Origin: Antedon mediterranea
Taxonomy: Eukaryota; Echinodermata; Crinoidea; Comatulida; Antedonidae
Assembly (NCBI RefSeq): GCF_964355755.1
Contig: NC_092671.1
Location: 36,409,304 to 36,473,303 of the forward strand
Length of the DNA: 64,000 nt
Direction of reading: 5' to 3'
Shown here: one piece after another, positions 49,060 to 59,729 of the stretch
Layout: every line of letters begins with the position of its first letter
Position numbering within the stretch: position 1 is the first letter of the stretch
Translations under genes and position numbers: made by a program
Notes under the pieces: model-generated
Seen by the model: only the letters and a program-made list of their open reading frames with translations
Database searches by the model: none
Told to the model about the DNA's origin: nothing

Positions 49060-49690
49060 TTACTAGATGGTACGCTCGCTTCGCTCGCGTACCATCTAGG
49101 TCGTGCCCACAGATGTGGTTCTCGAATACATAGTAATTTCAGCGTTAAAAAAACTGGCGACTTCAAATGTACATGCAGGACAATAATACATGTCGTTTAC
49201 AGGAACGAATAAATAAACACGGTGATTTATGTACTCAACTAAAATTAGCACACCGGGAATTACTTCCGAAAAAGAAACTTGTCACAAAATAAGAAACAAA
49301 CTGAATTTGTGTTTTGTATGTAACATTAGGGTTGAGGGATGGGGAAGAGGATGGGTGCAAAGACGAACAATGTTTAAATATATTCTTTATCGATTTAGTA
49401 ACGAAATATGAATTGGTTTCATGTTTACCACTAAACACAGTAAAACATTGCGATGTAATACTTTGTTGAAACTATCACCGTCCTAGTCGATTGAAATAGT
49501 ACAGTACATGTAACGATACATCACTAATACGATGTTTATATTTTTTTGTAGTTACATTATTAATTAATACAAACGTTCAGAAGAAACTGTCAGTAATAAA
49601 GTAAACACCTCTATTCGGGGCAAATCGTAAATTCGCTTTAATCGTCAATAAATAATTATCTAACTCAACTTAATTAGTAGGCCTAATGGT
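49060..49690 (+). repeat. Duplicated upstream block, copy A (internally deleted)
   Basis: It matches 50640-51130 (GGTCGTGCCCACAGATG, ACTCAACTAAAATTAGCAC) and then jumps to the sequence found at ~51730 (TTCGGGGCAAATCGT). Compared with copy B about 500 bases are missing from the middle. It opens with a 13-bp-arm hairpin, CTAGATGGTACGC...GCGTACCATCTAG. Confidence 0.8.
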
Positions 49691-50639
49691 CAATTGTTTC
49701 ATAGAGCCAATTCATACTTAAGTTGTTTCCTAACCACCAAAGTTGTTCTGCGTTTAGGGCATGTACTGATCCTTCGTACTGTAGGTCTGTCCTCTACTGG
49801 CTTTACAACGCTACTCATGCCAGTGAGGGGGAGGGTGGTGGTGTTGGTGGTGGTTTAGCTGCAATAATAAAGTTGATTGTACATAACAGACGGCGACTGG
49901 AAAGGCTAGCTGATTATGCGTTAAAAAAAAGATTCCACAGATTGGAAAAAAAATGTATCGAATTTCTGTTATGACTGTACTTGTCTTTACGACGCCTGAA
50001 TTTATATATAGATAATTATAATTGTATAGAGTTATTTCTTAGAAAATAGCTTACAATATGTCTTTATATTCATGCATTGGATATTCTGGTGGGATAGTGA
50101 CACATCGGTGTACTTTTAGCGAAAAAAAATATTACGCAATAAATTATTTAAACTGAAAAATTGCAAAATGTATTTATATCATCATAGAGAATATTTTTTA
50201 CTCAGATACTATACTAAAGTAAAGGTTGTATGATAAAGCCTAGACATCACCACTCACACATTACTGAAATAACATTCAACTATCTGGTAATGAATGGAAT
50301 ATGATATATTTTTTTTATTTTCCACAAATAAAACTATTGTCAAATATACAAAGTACTCTTATTATTACAAATTAGTTTGTTTAAATATAATCACCCAGTA
50401 ATAAATTATAAATAATATTATAGCAAATATAGTATATGCTACTTTATAGTAATAACTATTGCTTAAGTCCAGTACCGAACTACATATATAATATAACGTT
50501 TAGAATACTGAATCAGCTTTAAAAACTATCTACCAAACAGTAAAAAATAGCCCTAATACCTGAGATGTAAAAGGTTAGTTTTTTTTTCAAAAGTTTTGAA
50601 CTTCTCTCTTTCTGGCTGATTATTTTCGATTTTATTAAG

Positions 50640-51950
50640 AATTTTGTCTACTAGATGGCACGCTCGCTTCGCTCGCGTACCATCTAGGTCGTGCCCACAG
50701 ATGGTTCTCGAATACACAGTATTTCCAGCGAGAAAAAAATGGAGATTTCAAATGAACTGCAGGACTATAATACATTTTCGTTTACAGAAACGAATAAATA
50801 TACACAATGATTTATGTAGTCAACCAAAATTAGCACCCTGGGAATTACTTCCGAGAGAGAAACAAAATGAGTCAATTTTTTTATTTGGACTCATTTAAAC
50901 AAACCCAATTTGTGTTTTGTATGTAACATTAAGGGTTGAGGGATGGGGGAAGAAGATAGGTACAAAGAGGAAACATTTTAAAATATATTCTTATCCACTC
51001 AGTAACGAAATATTGTTTTTAATGTTTTATAGGCCTATAAATAATATACCACTAAATACAGTAAAACATTTACGATTTAATACTTTGTTAAAACTCTCAC
51101 TGTCATAGTCGATTGAAATAGTAAAGTACATGTAACGATACACCACTACGACGTTTATATATTTTTAAATTATTAATTAATACAAACGTTGAGAAGCAAC
51201 TGTCAGTAATAACGTTTATTTATTTGTATATTATATGTTTATAATCTAACAGTAGGGCCTACCCACACTCACAGTAATAAAGTTTATTTGTATATTTGTT
51301 TATATTATATCTAACAGTACCAACACTCACAGTAAGAAATTTGCGATTCAAATTGCGATCAAAAGTGGTTAATACCTTAACAGTATTGTACAGCATTGCA
51401 ATACTATTTATGTTTATTCTCAAAGGGGGCCCATAAATCTAAATCTATACCTCTATGGTTAAACCAAATAATTTGGAATGTTCCATTCATCACAAATCAA
51501 TACATTTGTAAAAACGTAAATTAAATCTATCAAAATAGTATTTTTTAAAGAAAATCGGCCTGTCTTCAACATTATGATGCTGTACTCGAGCAGTTCAATC
51601 GGTTTTCAGCTATTAAAAACAATTATCGTAGGAGGAGATAGGAAAATGCGAAGCGTCCTCGTATTATTGTGTGCGGGTATTTTTCAAGTTGGACATCCAT
51701 TAGACAGTGTATACCACGATCGGAAAACACCCCTATTTGGGGCAAATCGTTGAACCTAAATTCGTTTTAATCGTCAATAACTAATTATCTAACTCAATTT
51801 AATTAGTAAACAGGGTTACATCAGGTGGTTAAAATCAGTACCGAAATTACGAACCAACTTTATATACCATCGAGTAAAAATTCTAGAAATAAACCGCGAT
51901 TTATCGAATTTTGCCCTTACGTAAATTTATATATAGATTGTACCAAACAG
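50640..51950 (+). repeat. Duplicated upstream block, copy B
   Basis: Homologous over its length to 57612-58925, with shared TAGGCCTATAAATAATATAC, GCGAAGC(G/A)GTC(C/T)T and TTATATACC(A/G)TCGAGTAAAA. It lies 0.9 kb upstream of transporter copy 1 and marks the left part of the duplicated unit. Confidence 0.88.
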
Positions 51951-52854
51951 ATGGCGCTATTCATGAATGAACATTAACACAACTTGTTCCTTCCATTTCG
52001 TCGCCTTTCCCTTTTTTGCATTCTCTCTTTGAAACGAACTGCCACCTTTTGTCAAATATTCATTTAAAACTAATTTAAAAACTCATCTATTTAGCAAATT
52101 ACAGGATACGTTGACATTTTGTTTTAATTGGCGTAATATAAATGTTTGATTATAAAATGTATGTTTGATGAGTACTGTATCTACATTCACATGGGCCTAC
52201 CAGGCATTAAAGGCACACAATAAAAAAGATTTATCTATTTAGTGCTTTAAAATTGAAAAATAAAACGGCAAAGAAATAATAGTTCAATAAAATACGGTAA
52301 CATTATTACATGGTATGGTGAGACTCAAGCGAATTCAAGACATTTTGGAAAGATAACTTTAAAACTGTAGGCCTAATGTAAAAGGTTCAAACGCATCAGG
52401 TCGGTGATTATAAGCTACCTTATCAGTCAGTTAAGTATGATTTTCAATTTGATCCATGATTTTAGGGGAATGAAGTGAGTCATGACTTTATAAAATTAAA
52501 GTCAGGACCTATCCTACATTTGACTTAAGCTGCTATTTATATCAAAAGTGTTACAATTTGTGAAAAGTACACAATTATTATTGTACCAGCGGTGACTTTT
52601 TTTAAAAATACTAGTATTTTTTCCAAAAAGGATTAGTTAATGATTTGGTTTGGCCATGAGAGTATATTATCGCTGTCGAAATGTAATGGTATCGCTTCAA
52701 CCGATAAGTTGTAAAGAAGAACACTGTATTATTATTTGTTAAGTTGAATACTAATCCGGTTGAAAATTGGAAAATAAAGCACCGTATAACACGCATCACT
52801 ACATCAGTAGAAAGATTGATCTGTAGCCTATGACTATTTTGTATTTAGTTCATC
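51950..52854. other. Upstream region of transporter copy 1
   Basis: The ~0.9 kb before the first ATG does not match the corresponding stretch of copy 2 except for the last ~50 bases (ATCTGTAGCCTA...ATTTAGTTCA). No clear TATA box or other motif was recognised. It presumably holds the copy-1 promoter and 5' leader. Confidence 0.5.
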
Positions 52855-55800
52855 ATGGAAGACAAGCCTGAAAAGTCGTGTTTGCTGGTTGATGAATCTG
52901 GCTGTAAGCTTTACAAACGGCGATGGATTATGCTGGCTAACTTTGGTCTTTTTACGACGACAAACTTGTTTATGTGGGTACAATATGCTGCAATATCTGA
53001 CGTAGTAGCTGAACATTACGACGTTTCAACGAACACCGTTGATTTACTAAACTCCACGTATAGTATAGCTTACATAGTTTTTATTGTGCCAGTTATGTTG
53101 ATAACCGAAAGATTTGGCTTAAGAACTATTATAATGCTCGGTACTAGTTTACAATGTGTTGGATCATGGTTTCGGTTTATTGGGACATCACAGGATTCAT
53201 TACTTCTACATTTTATTGGTCAGTCCATGTGTGGAGCAGCAGGGCCGTCTGTCATGGGGATGGCGCCACAAGTTGCAGGGACATGGTTTGGGATTGAGGA
53301 AGTATCTTTTGCATCTGCCTTAGGTTTTATTGGAATTGAGGTAGGAATAATTTACTATTATTACTATTACTTATCACTTTTAAGTGAATATTAAAACATT
53401 CAATTATGTTGTTTGAGTTGATTGGGAATAATTCTGCATTAATTAATCATACCATTGTGTTTTTAGGTGGGGATTGGTATGGCCTATATTTTACCCTCAT
53501 ACTTCGTACAAGGACCAGATATTGGACATCAAATAAAATATTATTTCTTATTCACTGCAATAGTGATGACGATATTAATGTTGATTACTGCATTTGGTAA
53601 GATTTATGAACTGTGTGTTAATTAATATGAAATCAGCAAGTATATTGTGAATTTCAATTGCTACAATCATGGCTACATTTGATTGAAAACCAATATGATG
53701 CACTGTTTATTTTAAGTGGGCCTACATACGATAATCCTGCTCTCTGAAATTGACAAAAGATGGATTATTGCTTTGAATTATGGGATTGTTTTTATTGGAT
53801 AAGGAGGATAGTTGAAGGATCATATTTTTTTTCTTTTTGTTTTCAGTATTTGAGAACAAGCCACCCCTTCCTCCAAGCAAACCTCGGATGAATGTGAAAA
53901 AAGCCGGGAAAAAGGACAATTTCCTGCAGTCAGTTAAATACATTCTGAGCAACAGGAATTATTTACTATTATTGGTAGCATTCGGTACTTAGAAAATTAA
54001 TGTTTTCCGTTGATAAGTGAAGTGCTATTCAGAGATATAAATTGTTATTCATGTTACTTTTATATTATTTTCATCATATTAATTAACCATAAATGTTTGA
54101 TTAAATTGTTTTAAATAAATACCATAAAGCATTAACATAATATACGTATCATATTTTCAGGTATAAACGTTGGGTTCCTCAATACAATAGGCCTAGTATT
54201 GAAAGACTTTTTGAGCTCAACGTATACGGTATGTATTTTAATTAGTATACGGTAGTGATAGCCAATCGTTTTAATTTAATATTCATTTCCACAATATAAT
54301 GACATACAGGATAATATATACAATGAAGTAATCATGTTGGGGGTGGGGGGGGGGGGGCGGTCATATAAGTCAGAAAGACTTTAAGTTTGACCCACCCCAA
54401 GATCACATTAAAAACGAATATGAAAACGAAAAAAATAAAAATACATAAACTTAAAATAAATAAAAGAAAACAAAGCATCATGTTGTCTTAAAATTAATAC
54501 AACTTATATTATTATCTATTTTCATTATTAATATTGGTATTGGTAATATTGGTAATATTATTTTATTCATTATTTATATAGTAAAAAAATATATTAGTTG
54601 GGAAGGTGGGTGCAATGGTAGGCAGGAGGGCGGGGTCTAATATTTATATTGAGACAAAACAAACATAGTTTTCTTTTTTTATACTTATAATTAATAGGAC
54701 AGTTCAACCATCTTGAGTCATCTTGGTATAGCAAAGATTTTGTGTGGAGTATCTGGGCCACTGATTTCAGGAATCTGGCTCGATAGGTCAAAATATTTCA
54801 GGTAATAATTCTTTTAATCGGTCTCATTTTCGGTACAATTTTTTCCTAATTAATTAATATCAATATCACATCCTCTCAATTTTACGAACTCGCAGCTCCA
54901 CTTAAGTTACATTTGAAAGAACGAAGATGGTTTGTAAATAATATATTATGATAATAAGGCTATTTTAATTCTTATAGGGTAACAACAATTGTGCTTTCTA
55001 TTCTGATTGCCACCTCGGTATTATTATTTGCAATTTCATTGGCTAATGCCACTAAATTGCTTACTACAATATCTATAGGAATATTTTTGTAAGTATTTTG
55101 AAGTTATTGTTTTACGTTAGGCTCTGTTTACACTATCACTTTATGTGACAAAACAATGTGATATGCCCATATATTGATATGACGATGTCATATCAGTATC
55201 ATTTTTAAGCATAACACTACCATATTTGGGAACATCACACGTTTTTGTCACATAAAGTTTGATAGTGTAGACAGAGCTTTATGGGCCTTATATATTAAAT
55301 ATGTATTGTCCCTTGAAACACAAAAAATGAAAGTCAAAATATTCTAAATTTAAATTGGCAATAGCAAATAGCAAAAGTAATATTAAAGTTATTCACTTTA
55401 AGTCGAAAATTTGAGCCAAAAAACAACCAGTTTACGTAATTAACAGGTAATTTAATTTGATTACATTTCATCTGGAAAATCGTCGCGAATAAAACTAAAC
55501 AAAGATTTCAAACCACAAGTATGCATTATGCATGATGTTAATTAGGATTGTTTACAACCCGTCATGGTTGAGAAGGTGTTTTCACACAGATTGCGAGGAA
55601 ATTTTATGATTATGCATACAGAGTAGCCAAAAAAGCGCGTTGCATTATGAGATATGTTTTGATCGAAAACTTTGACTGGAAGTCAAAGTTTTTTTTTGAA
55701 CAAAAAAACGTCTGTATTTCAGTTAAATTTTTTTTTTCGACAAATTTTTGGTGAAATTTAATCATTTTTATGATACTTCAAAATGACCCATTTTTTTCGA

Positions 55801-56115
55801 AATATTTTTTTAATAATTTTTTTGGAATTAGTCAAAGGGACAATACATCTTTAAGTAGATAGCATCTTTCATATTTGACAGATATAACCAAACCATATGT
55901 TATGATGGTTTAATAACAATTATTATAATAATGTTAGTTTCTTTTACTTCAAGTGTTTTTATATCCTCGTTTTTTGTCGTTGCAACTGAACATGCTGTAG
56001 AAGTAACGTATCCAGAATCTGAGGTAATGTCCTCAGGAATTCTAAACACTACTGGTTTTGTAAGTAATTTTCCTTACTATGTCAGAAAGTAAACGTCTAA
56101 AGCGTTTATTTCGGT

Positions 56116-56161
<46 letters not shown>

Positions 56162-57359
56162 AAATCAGGCATAGAACATTAATTCTAAACCGCCCGGTAA
56201 TATACTGAAATTTTAATTAATTAATTTGAAACGATAAAGATGAGGAAATCTGTGAGAATGAGAAAAAGTCGCCCAAACCGAGACTCGAACTCGGACCGCC
56301 TGCTTGATATGCAGATGTCCTAACCATTAGACCACTGGGGCTTTCATGGTATTGTTCGAACTCGATTGGATAACGACTCTTTAACATTCTCGGCGTGGTA
56401 CGGCGGAACAGCACTAGTCCTCAGTTGTACGCACGCGCAACAGAGATCAAATTGATACGCCCTCATCTTTCAGTATTTTTATTCACGAGGTGGGATCTCC
56501 GAAGAGATACTTTTATATATATATAAACACAAGAGGCAAAGAACATTAATTCTAAACCGCCCGGTGATATACTGAAATTTAAGTAATTAATTTGAAACGA
56601 TAAAGCAGAGGAAATCTGTGAGAATGAGAAAATTTTCAAAACGATAAAGTAAACAGCCAGAAAAGTTAGCAGAGCTTTCGGGCAACACCAGCCCTTCATC
56701 AGCTTTTTCTCATTCTCACAGATTTCCTCATCTTTATCGTTTCAAATGAATTAATTAAATTTCAGTATATCACCGGGCGGTTTAGAATTAATGTTCTTTG
56801 CCTGATGTGTTTATATATATATATATATATCAATGTCAATGGAGTTGTTTTTCTTTTAGGCCGTTGCATTGTTGATGATGTTTACAATTGATGTTATCTT
56901 GTCTGATCAAACTGTTTTTTTCAAGGCATGTTTTTGTTTTCTAATTCTCATCATTCCAGTTATAACTTCAGGTAAGTTTTGTATCTGAAACAAGCTCAAT
57001 TGTTTAGAGTGTTTTGAAGAGGTTTCCAATATTTTCGCTGGTATCAACATAACTGTTTCATGAAGTGCATTTCATGAATGATAAATGGAGGATTGTTTGA
57101 ATTGCGTACATGCCACATGTTTAGAATGTGAAACATGTTTCATATCTAAACATGTTTACTCGGCTAAATGTATGGAAAAAGTGAGTACAAAATACATGTT
57201 TAAGATCTAAACACTATTTTTACAGTGTATATGTGTGTTTTTATATATACAGTGTGTATAACTAGTAATAACAGAAGACAGGATGCTGACACGGACAACT
57301 ACCAAGAAGAAGACAACTCTTTGGCGGTCACTAAGTTGATGGAAAGCACGCTGGATTGA
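52855..57359 (+). CDS. SLC49/FLVCR-type major facilitator transporter, copy 1
   Basis: Nine exons in phase: 52855-53340, 53467-53596, 53847-53984, 54161-54228, 54698-54801, 54978-55088, 55954-56059, 56860-56971, 57253-57359; 1,362 bases, 453 codons plus stop. The start is in good context (ATCATGG). The chain has a short acidic/basic head, YKRRWIML into TM1, WVQYAAI, RFGLRTIIMLG (loop 2-3 motif), FIGQSMCGAAG, GTWFGIEEVSFASAL, a proline-rich cytosolic loop PPLPPSKPR, and VTYPESEVMSSGILN late in the protein. These fit the SLC49 family, a plasma-membrane or lysosomal MFS group with known heme, choline or vitamin substrates; the substrate here cannot be read from sequence. An acidic tail ends at TGA, and AATAAA follows at 57367. 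Introns hold MITEs and a tRNA-like repeat. Confidence 0.9.
54340..54361 (+). repeat. Poly-G tract in intron 4
   Basis: A run of G with few interruptions. The paralogous intron of copy 2 has a shorter one at about 63435-63452. Confidence 0.85.
55119..55281. mobile_element. MITE family A in intron 6 of transporter copy 1
   Basis: GGCTCTGTTTACACTATCAC faces AAGTTTGATAGTGTAGACAG, with TTA before and TTTA after. Confidence 0.85.
55299..55854. mobile_element. MITE family B in intron 6 of transporter copy 1
   Basis: AATATGTATTGTCCCTTGAA faces AAGGGACAATACATCTTTAA. It is homologous along its length to 25917-26468. It lies directly after a family A element. Confidence 0.85.
56110..56160. repeat. (TA)n microsatellite
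   Basis: A long TA run at the edge of the repeat cluster in intron 7. A second shorter run is at about 56810-56830. Confidence 0.9.
56165..56812. repeat. Three copies of a dispersed repeat, two forming an inverted pair
   Basis: AGAACATTAATTCTAAACCG then CCCGGT-ATATACTGAAAT and GAAATCTGTGAGAATGAGAA occur at 56165-56270, 56528-56634 and, reversed, 56702-56812. The second and third form a foldback of about 285 bp flanked by TA runs. Its centre has GGGCAACACCAGCCCTTCAT. It lies in intron 7 of transporter copy 1. Confidence 0.85.
56271..56341 (-). tRNA. tRNA-like sequence, probable pseudo-tRNA or SINE head
   Basis: The minus strand reads GCCCCAGTGGTCTAATGGTT then AGGACATCTGCATATCAAGC and ends CTCGGTTTGGGC. 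A T-arm with a perfect 5-bp stem (CCGAG TTCGAGT CTCGG), a 5-bp anticodon stem with the 7-base loop ATATCAA, and a 7-bp acceptor stem with one mismatch can be drawn. The loop implies anticodon ATC (Asp), unusual for eukaryotes, and the whole sits beside a dispersed repeat, so I favour a pseudogene or SINE. Confidence 0.55.
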
Positions 57360-57611
57360 AAATGAAAATAAATGATGGGTACGGGGCGCCGTCCGGGACA
57401 TTACTCATTTTGTCGACATAATACAATTGTGTGACACATAAAGAAAATAAGATGCCAGGGAGAGAATTTCTTCTGAATTGGAAGAAAGTTGTTGATCATT
57501 ATATAAGATAAAGTAATTATATCAGGAAAATGTATATACATATCATATTTATTTAATTGATAAAAGAGAATCGTATGACCAAAGAAGAATACGAGAAGCC
57601 GTGATTGTGTT

Positions 57612-58925
57612 TTACAAGGTCGTGTTCATAGATGGTCTACGAATATACATTAATTCCACCGAGATAAAACTGGCGATTTAAAATGTACGTACCGCAGGAC
57701 TATAATACATTATCGTTTACAAAAATGAATGAATAGACACGGTGATTTATGTACTCAACTAAAATTAGCACCCTGAGGATTACTTCCGAAAGAAAAACAA
57801 AATGAATCAAAATGTTTTATTTGGACTCATTTAAACAAACCCAATTTGTGTTTTGTATATTATAACAGTAGGGTTAAGGGATGGAGAAGTAACAATTTTT
57901 AAACATATTCTTATCCACTCAGTAACAAAATATTTAGTCATGTTTTATAGGCCTATAAATAATATACCACTAAATACAGTAAAACATTTGCGATTTAATA
58001 CTTTGTTAAACTGTCACTGTCATAGTCGATTGAAATAGTAAAGTACATGTAACGATACACCACAACAATGTTTATATTTTTTGTAATTATTAATTAATAC
58101 AAACGTTGAGAATCAACTGTCAGTAATAAAGTGTATTTGTATATTATGTGTTTTATAATCTAACAGTAGGGCCTACCCACACTCACAGTAATAAAGTTTA
58201 TTTGTATATGTGTTTATAATCTAACAGTAGGGGCTACCCACACTCATAGTAATAAAGTTTATTTGCATATATTTTGTTTATATTATATCTAACAGTACCA
58301 AAACTCACAGTAAGAAATTTGCAATTCAAATGGCGATCAAAAGTATTACAATACATATTTACAGTATTGTACAGCATTACAATACTATTTATGTTTATTC
58401 TCCAAGGGCCCATAAATTGACCTACTTGTGTTAAACCATGGATGTATACCTCTATGGTTTAAACTAAATAATTTGGAATATTCAATTCATCGCAAATCAA
58501 TACATTTGTATAAACGTATATTAAATCTATCAACATAGTATTTTTTTAAAGAAAATTGGTCTTTAACATTATGATGCTGTAATCGAGCTGTTCGAACGGT
58601 TTTCAGCTATTACAAACAATTATCGTAAGAGGAGATAGAAAATGCGAAGCAGTCTTGTATTATTGTGTGAGGGTATTTTTCAAGATGGGCATCTATTAGA
58701 CAGTGTATACGACGATCGGAAAACACCTCTATTTGGGGCAAATACCTAAAATTAGTTTTAATCGTCAATAACAAACTTTCTAACTCAATTTAATTAGTAA
58801 AACAGGGTTATATTAGGTGGTTAAAATCAGTAAGTACGAACCAACTTTATATACCGTCGAGTAAAAATTCTAGAAATAAGGCGCGATTTACAGAATTTTG
58901 CCCTTAAAGTTATATATAGATACTG
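57612..58925 (+). repeat. Duplicated upstream block, copy C
   Basis: It matches 50640-51950 over ~1.3 kb, displaced by about 6.9 kb, the same as the distance between the two transporter start codons (6,875). The opening hairpin of copies A and B is missing here. Confidence 0.88.
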
Positions 58926-58999
58926 CTTTGGTGGTCCAAAGAACTTCGAAGTCGGGTAGAGGGTAACATGACGCAAATAGGTTTTGTCTATTTTATTCT

Positions 59000-59115
59000 A
59001 AGCTCTGTCTACAAACTAGTTTACAAAAAAGTGTGATGTGCCCAAATATGATATTGATATGCTTATATATGGTAATGATATGACATCATCATGTCCATAT
59101 ATTGGCACGTCATTT
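59000..59115. mobile_element. MITE family A, right-truncated
   Basis: AAGCTCTGTCTACAAACTAG opens the element and the internal TATGATATTGATATGCTT and ATGACATCATCATGTCCATA pieces follow. The right terminal repeat is absent after a T run. Confidence 0.7.
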
Positions 59116-59729
59116 TTTTTTTTTATGTTCGCCCATAGACTTATAACACAACTATGTTTTATTATGATTCACATCTAGATAATAATAATAAATAGAAACA
59201 TTGTTTATATTGTGATTAGAAAATATTTATTTACAGAAAACATAGAACTAATCCTATTAAAATATATAAAATCTTTTGTTATACCATGAAGATTTTTATG
59301 TCAACAGTTTGTACTAAAAATAGACAATAATTGTTAATAATCAGCAGAAGTAAAAAGTAATAATTAAGCCTAAATATGTACTTTATTAAATATACTGTGA
59401 GAGCATCCAAATGGAACAGGTGATTCTCGTAAAGTACGAGACAAAAAAACTGAGGTGCAGTTTAAGGTCTGATTGTAGACAATAAGAGAACCAGGTGAAT
59501 GGTAAGTGAGATAATCGCTTCAATATAAGAGCTGAAAGCAATTCAGTGTTCGTATAGTTGTTATTGAATGCTTAAATTTTTTATAAATTTCTTTAAAAAT
59601 GTGAATCAAAAAGGCCTAAAAATAAAAGTATAACACGCTTTAGTGCATCAACAGAATGCACTCAGGATATGTGCATTGTGACATGGAAGATTAATCTGTA
59701 GCCTAGGCGTATTTTGTATTTAGTTCACC

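Larger units (their letters stand above)
44375..52854. other. Intergenic region between divergent genes
   Basis: The giant gene leaves to the left and the transporter gene to the right, so both promoters should lie here. I see no coding exon with support. Contents: a short GGGACGTAAAT tandem repeat (45253-45297), MITEs at 46281, 47872 and 48215, and two copies of a block that recurs beyond the first transporter gene (49060-49690 and 50640-51950). The rest is AT-rich sequence without recognised structure. Confidence 0.6.
57360..59729. other. Spacer between the two transporter copies
   Basis: It holds the 3' end signals of copy 1, the duplicated block (57612-58925), a truncated family A MITE (59000-59115) and a ~0.6 kb AT-rich stretch before copy 2 that has no counterpart upstream of copy 1. 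Confidence 0.6.

Noticed and set aside
49723-49974. 83-codon open frame in the intergenic region
   Set aside because: Low-complexity Gly stretch, no recognised domain, no splice or start context worth reporting.
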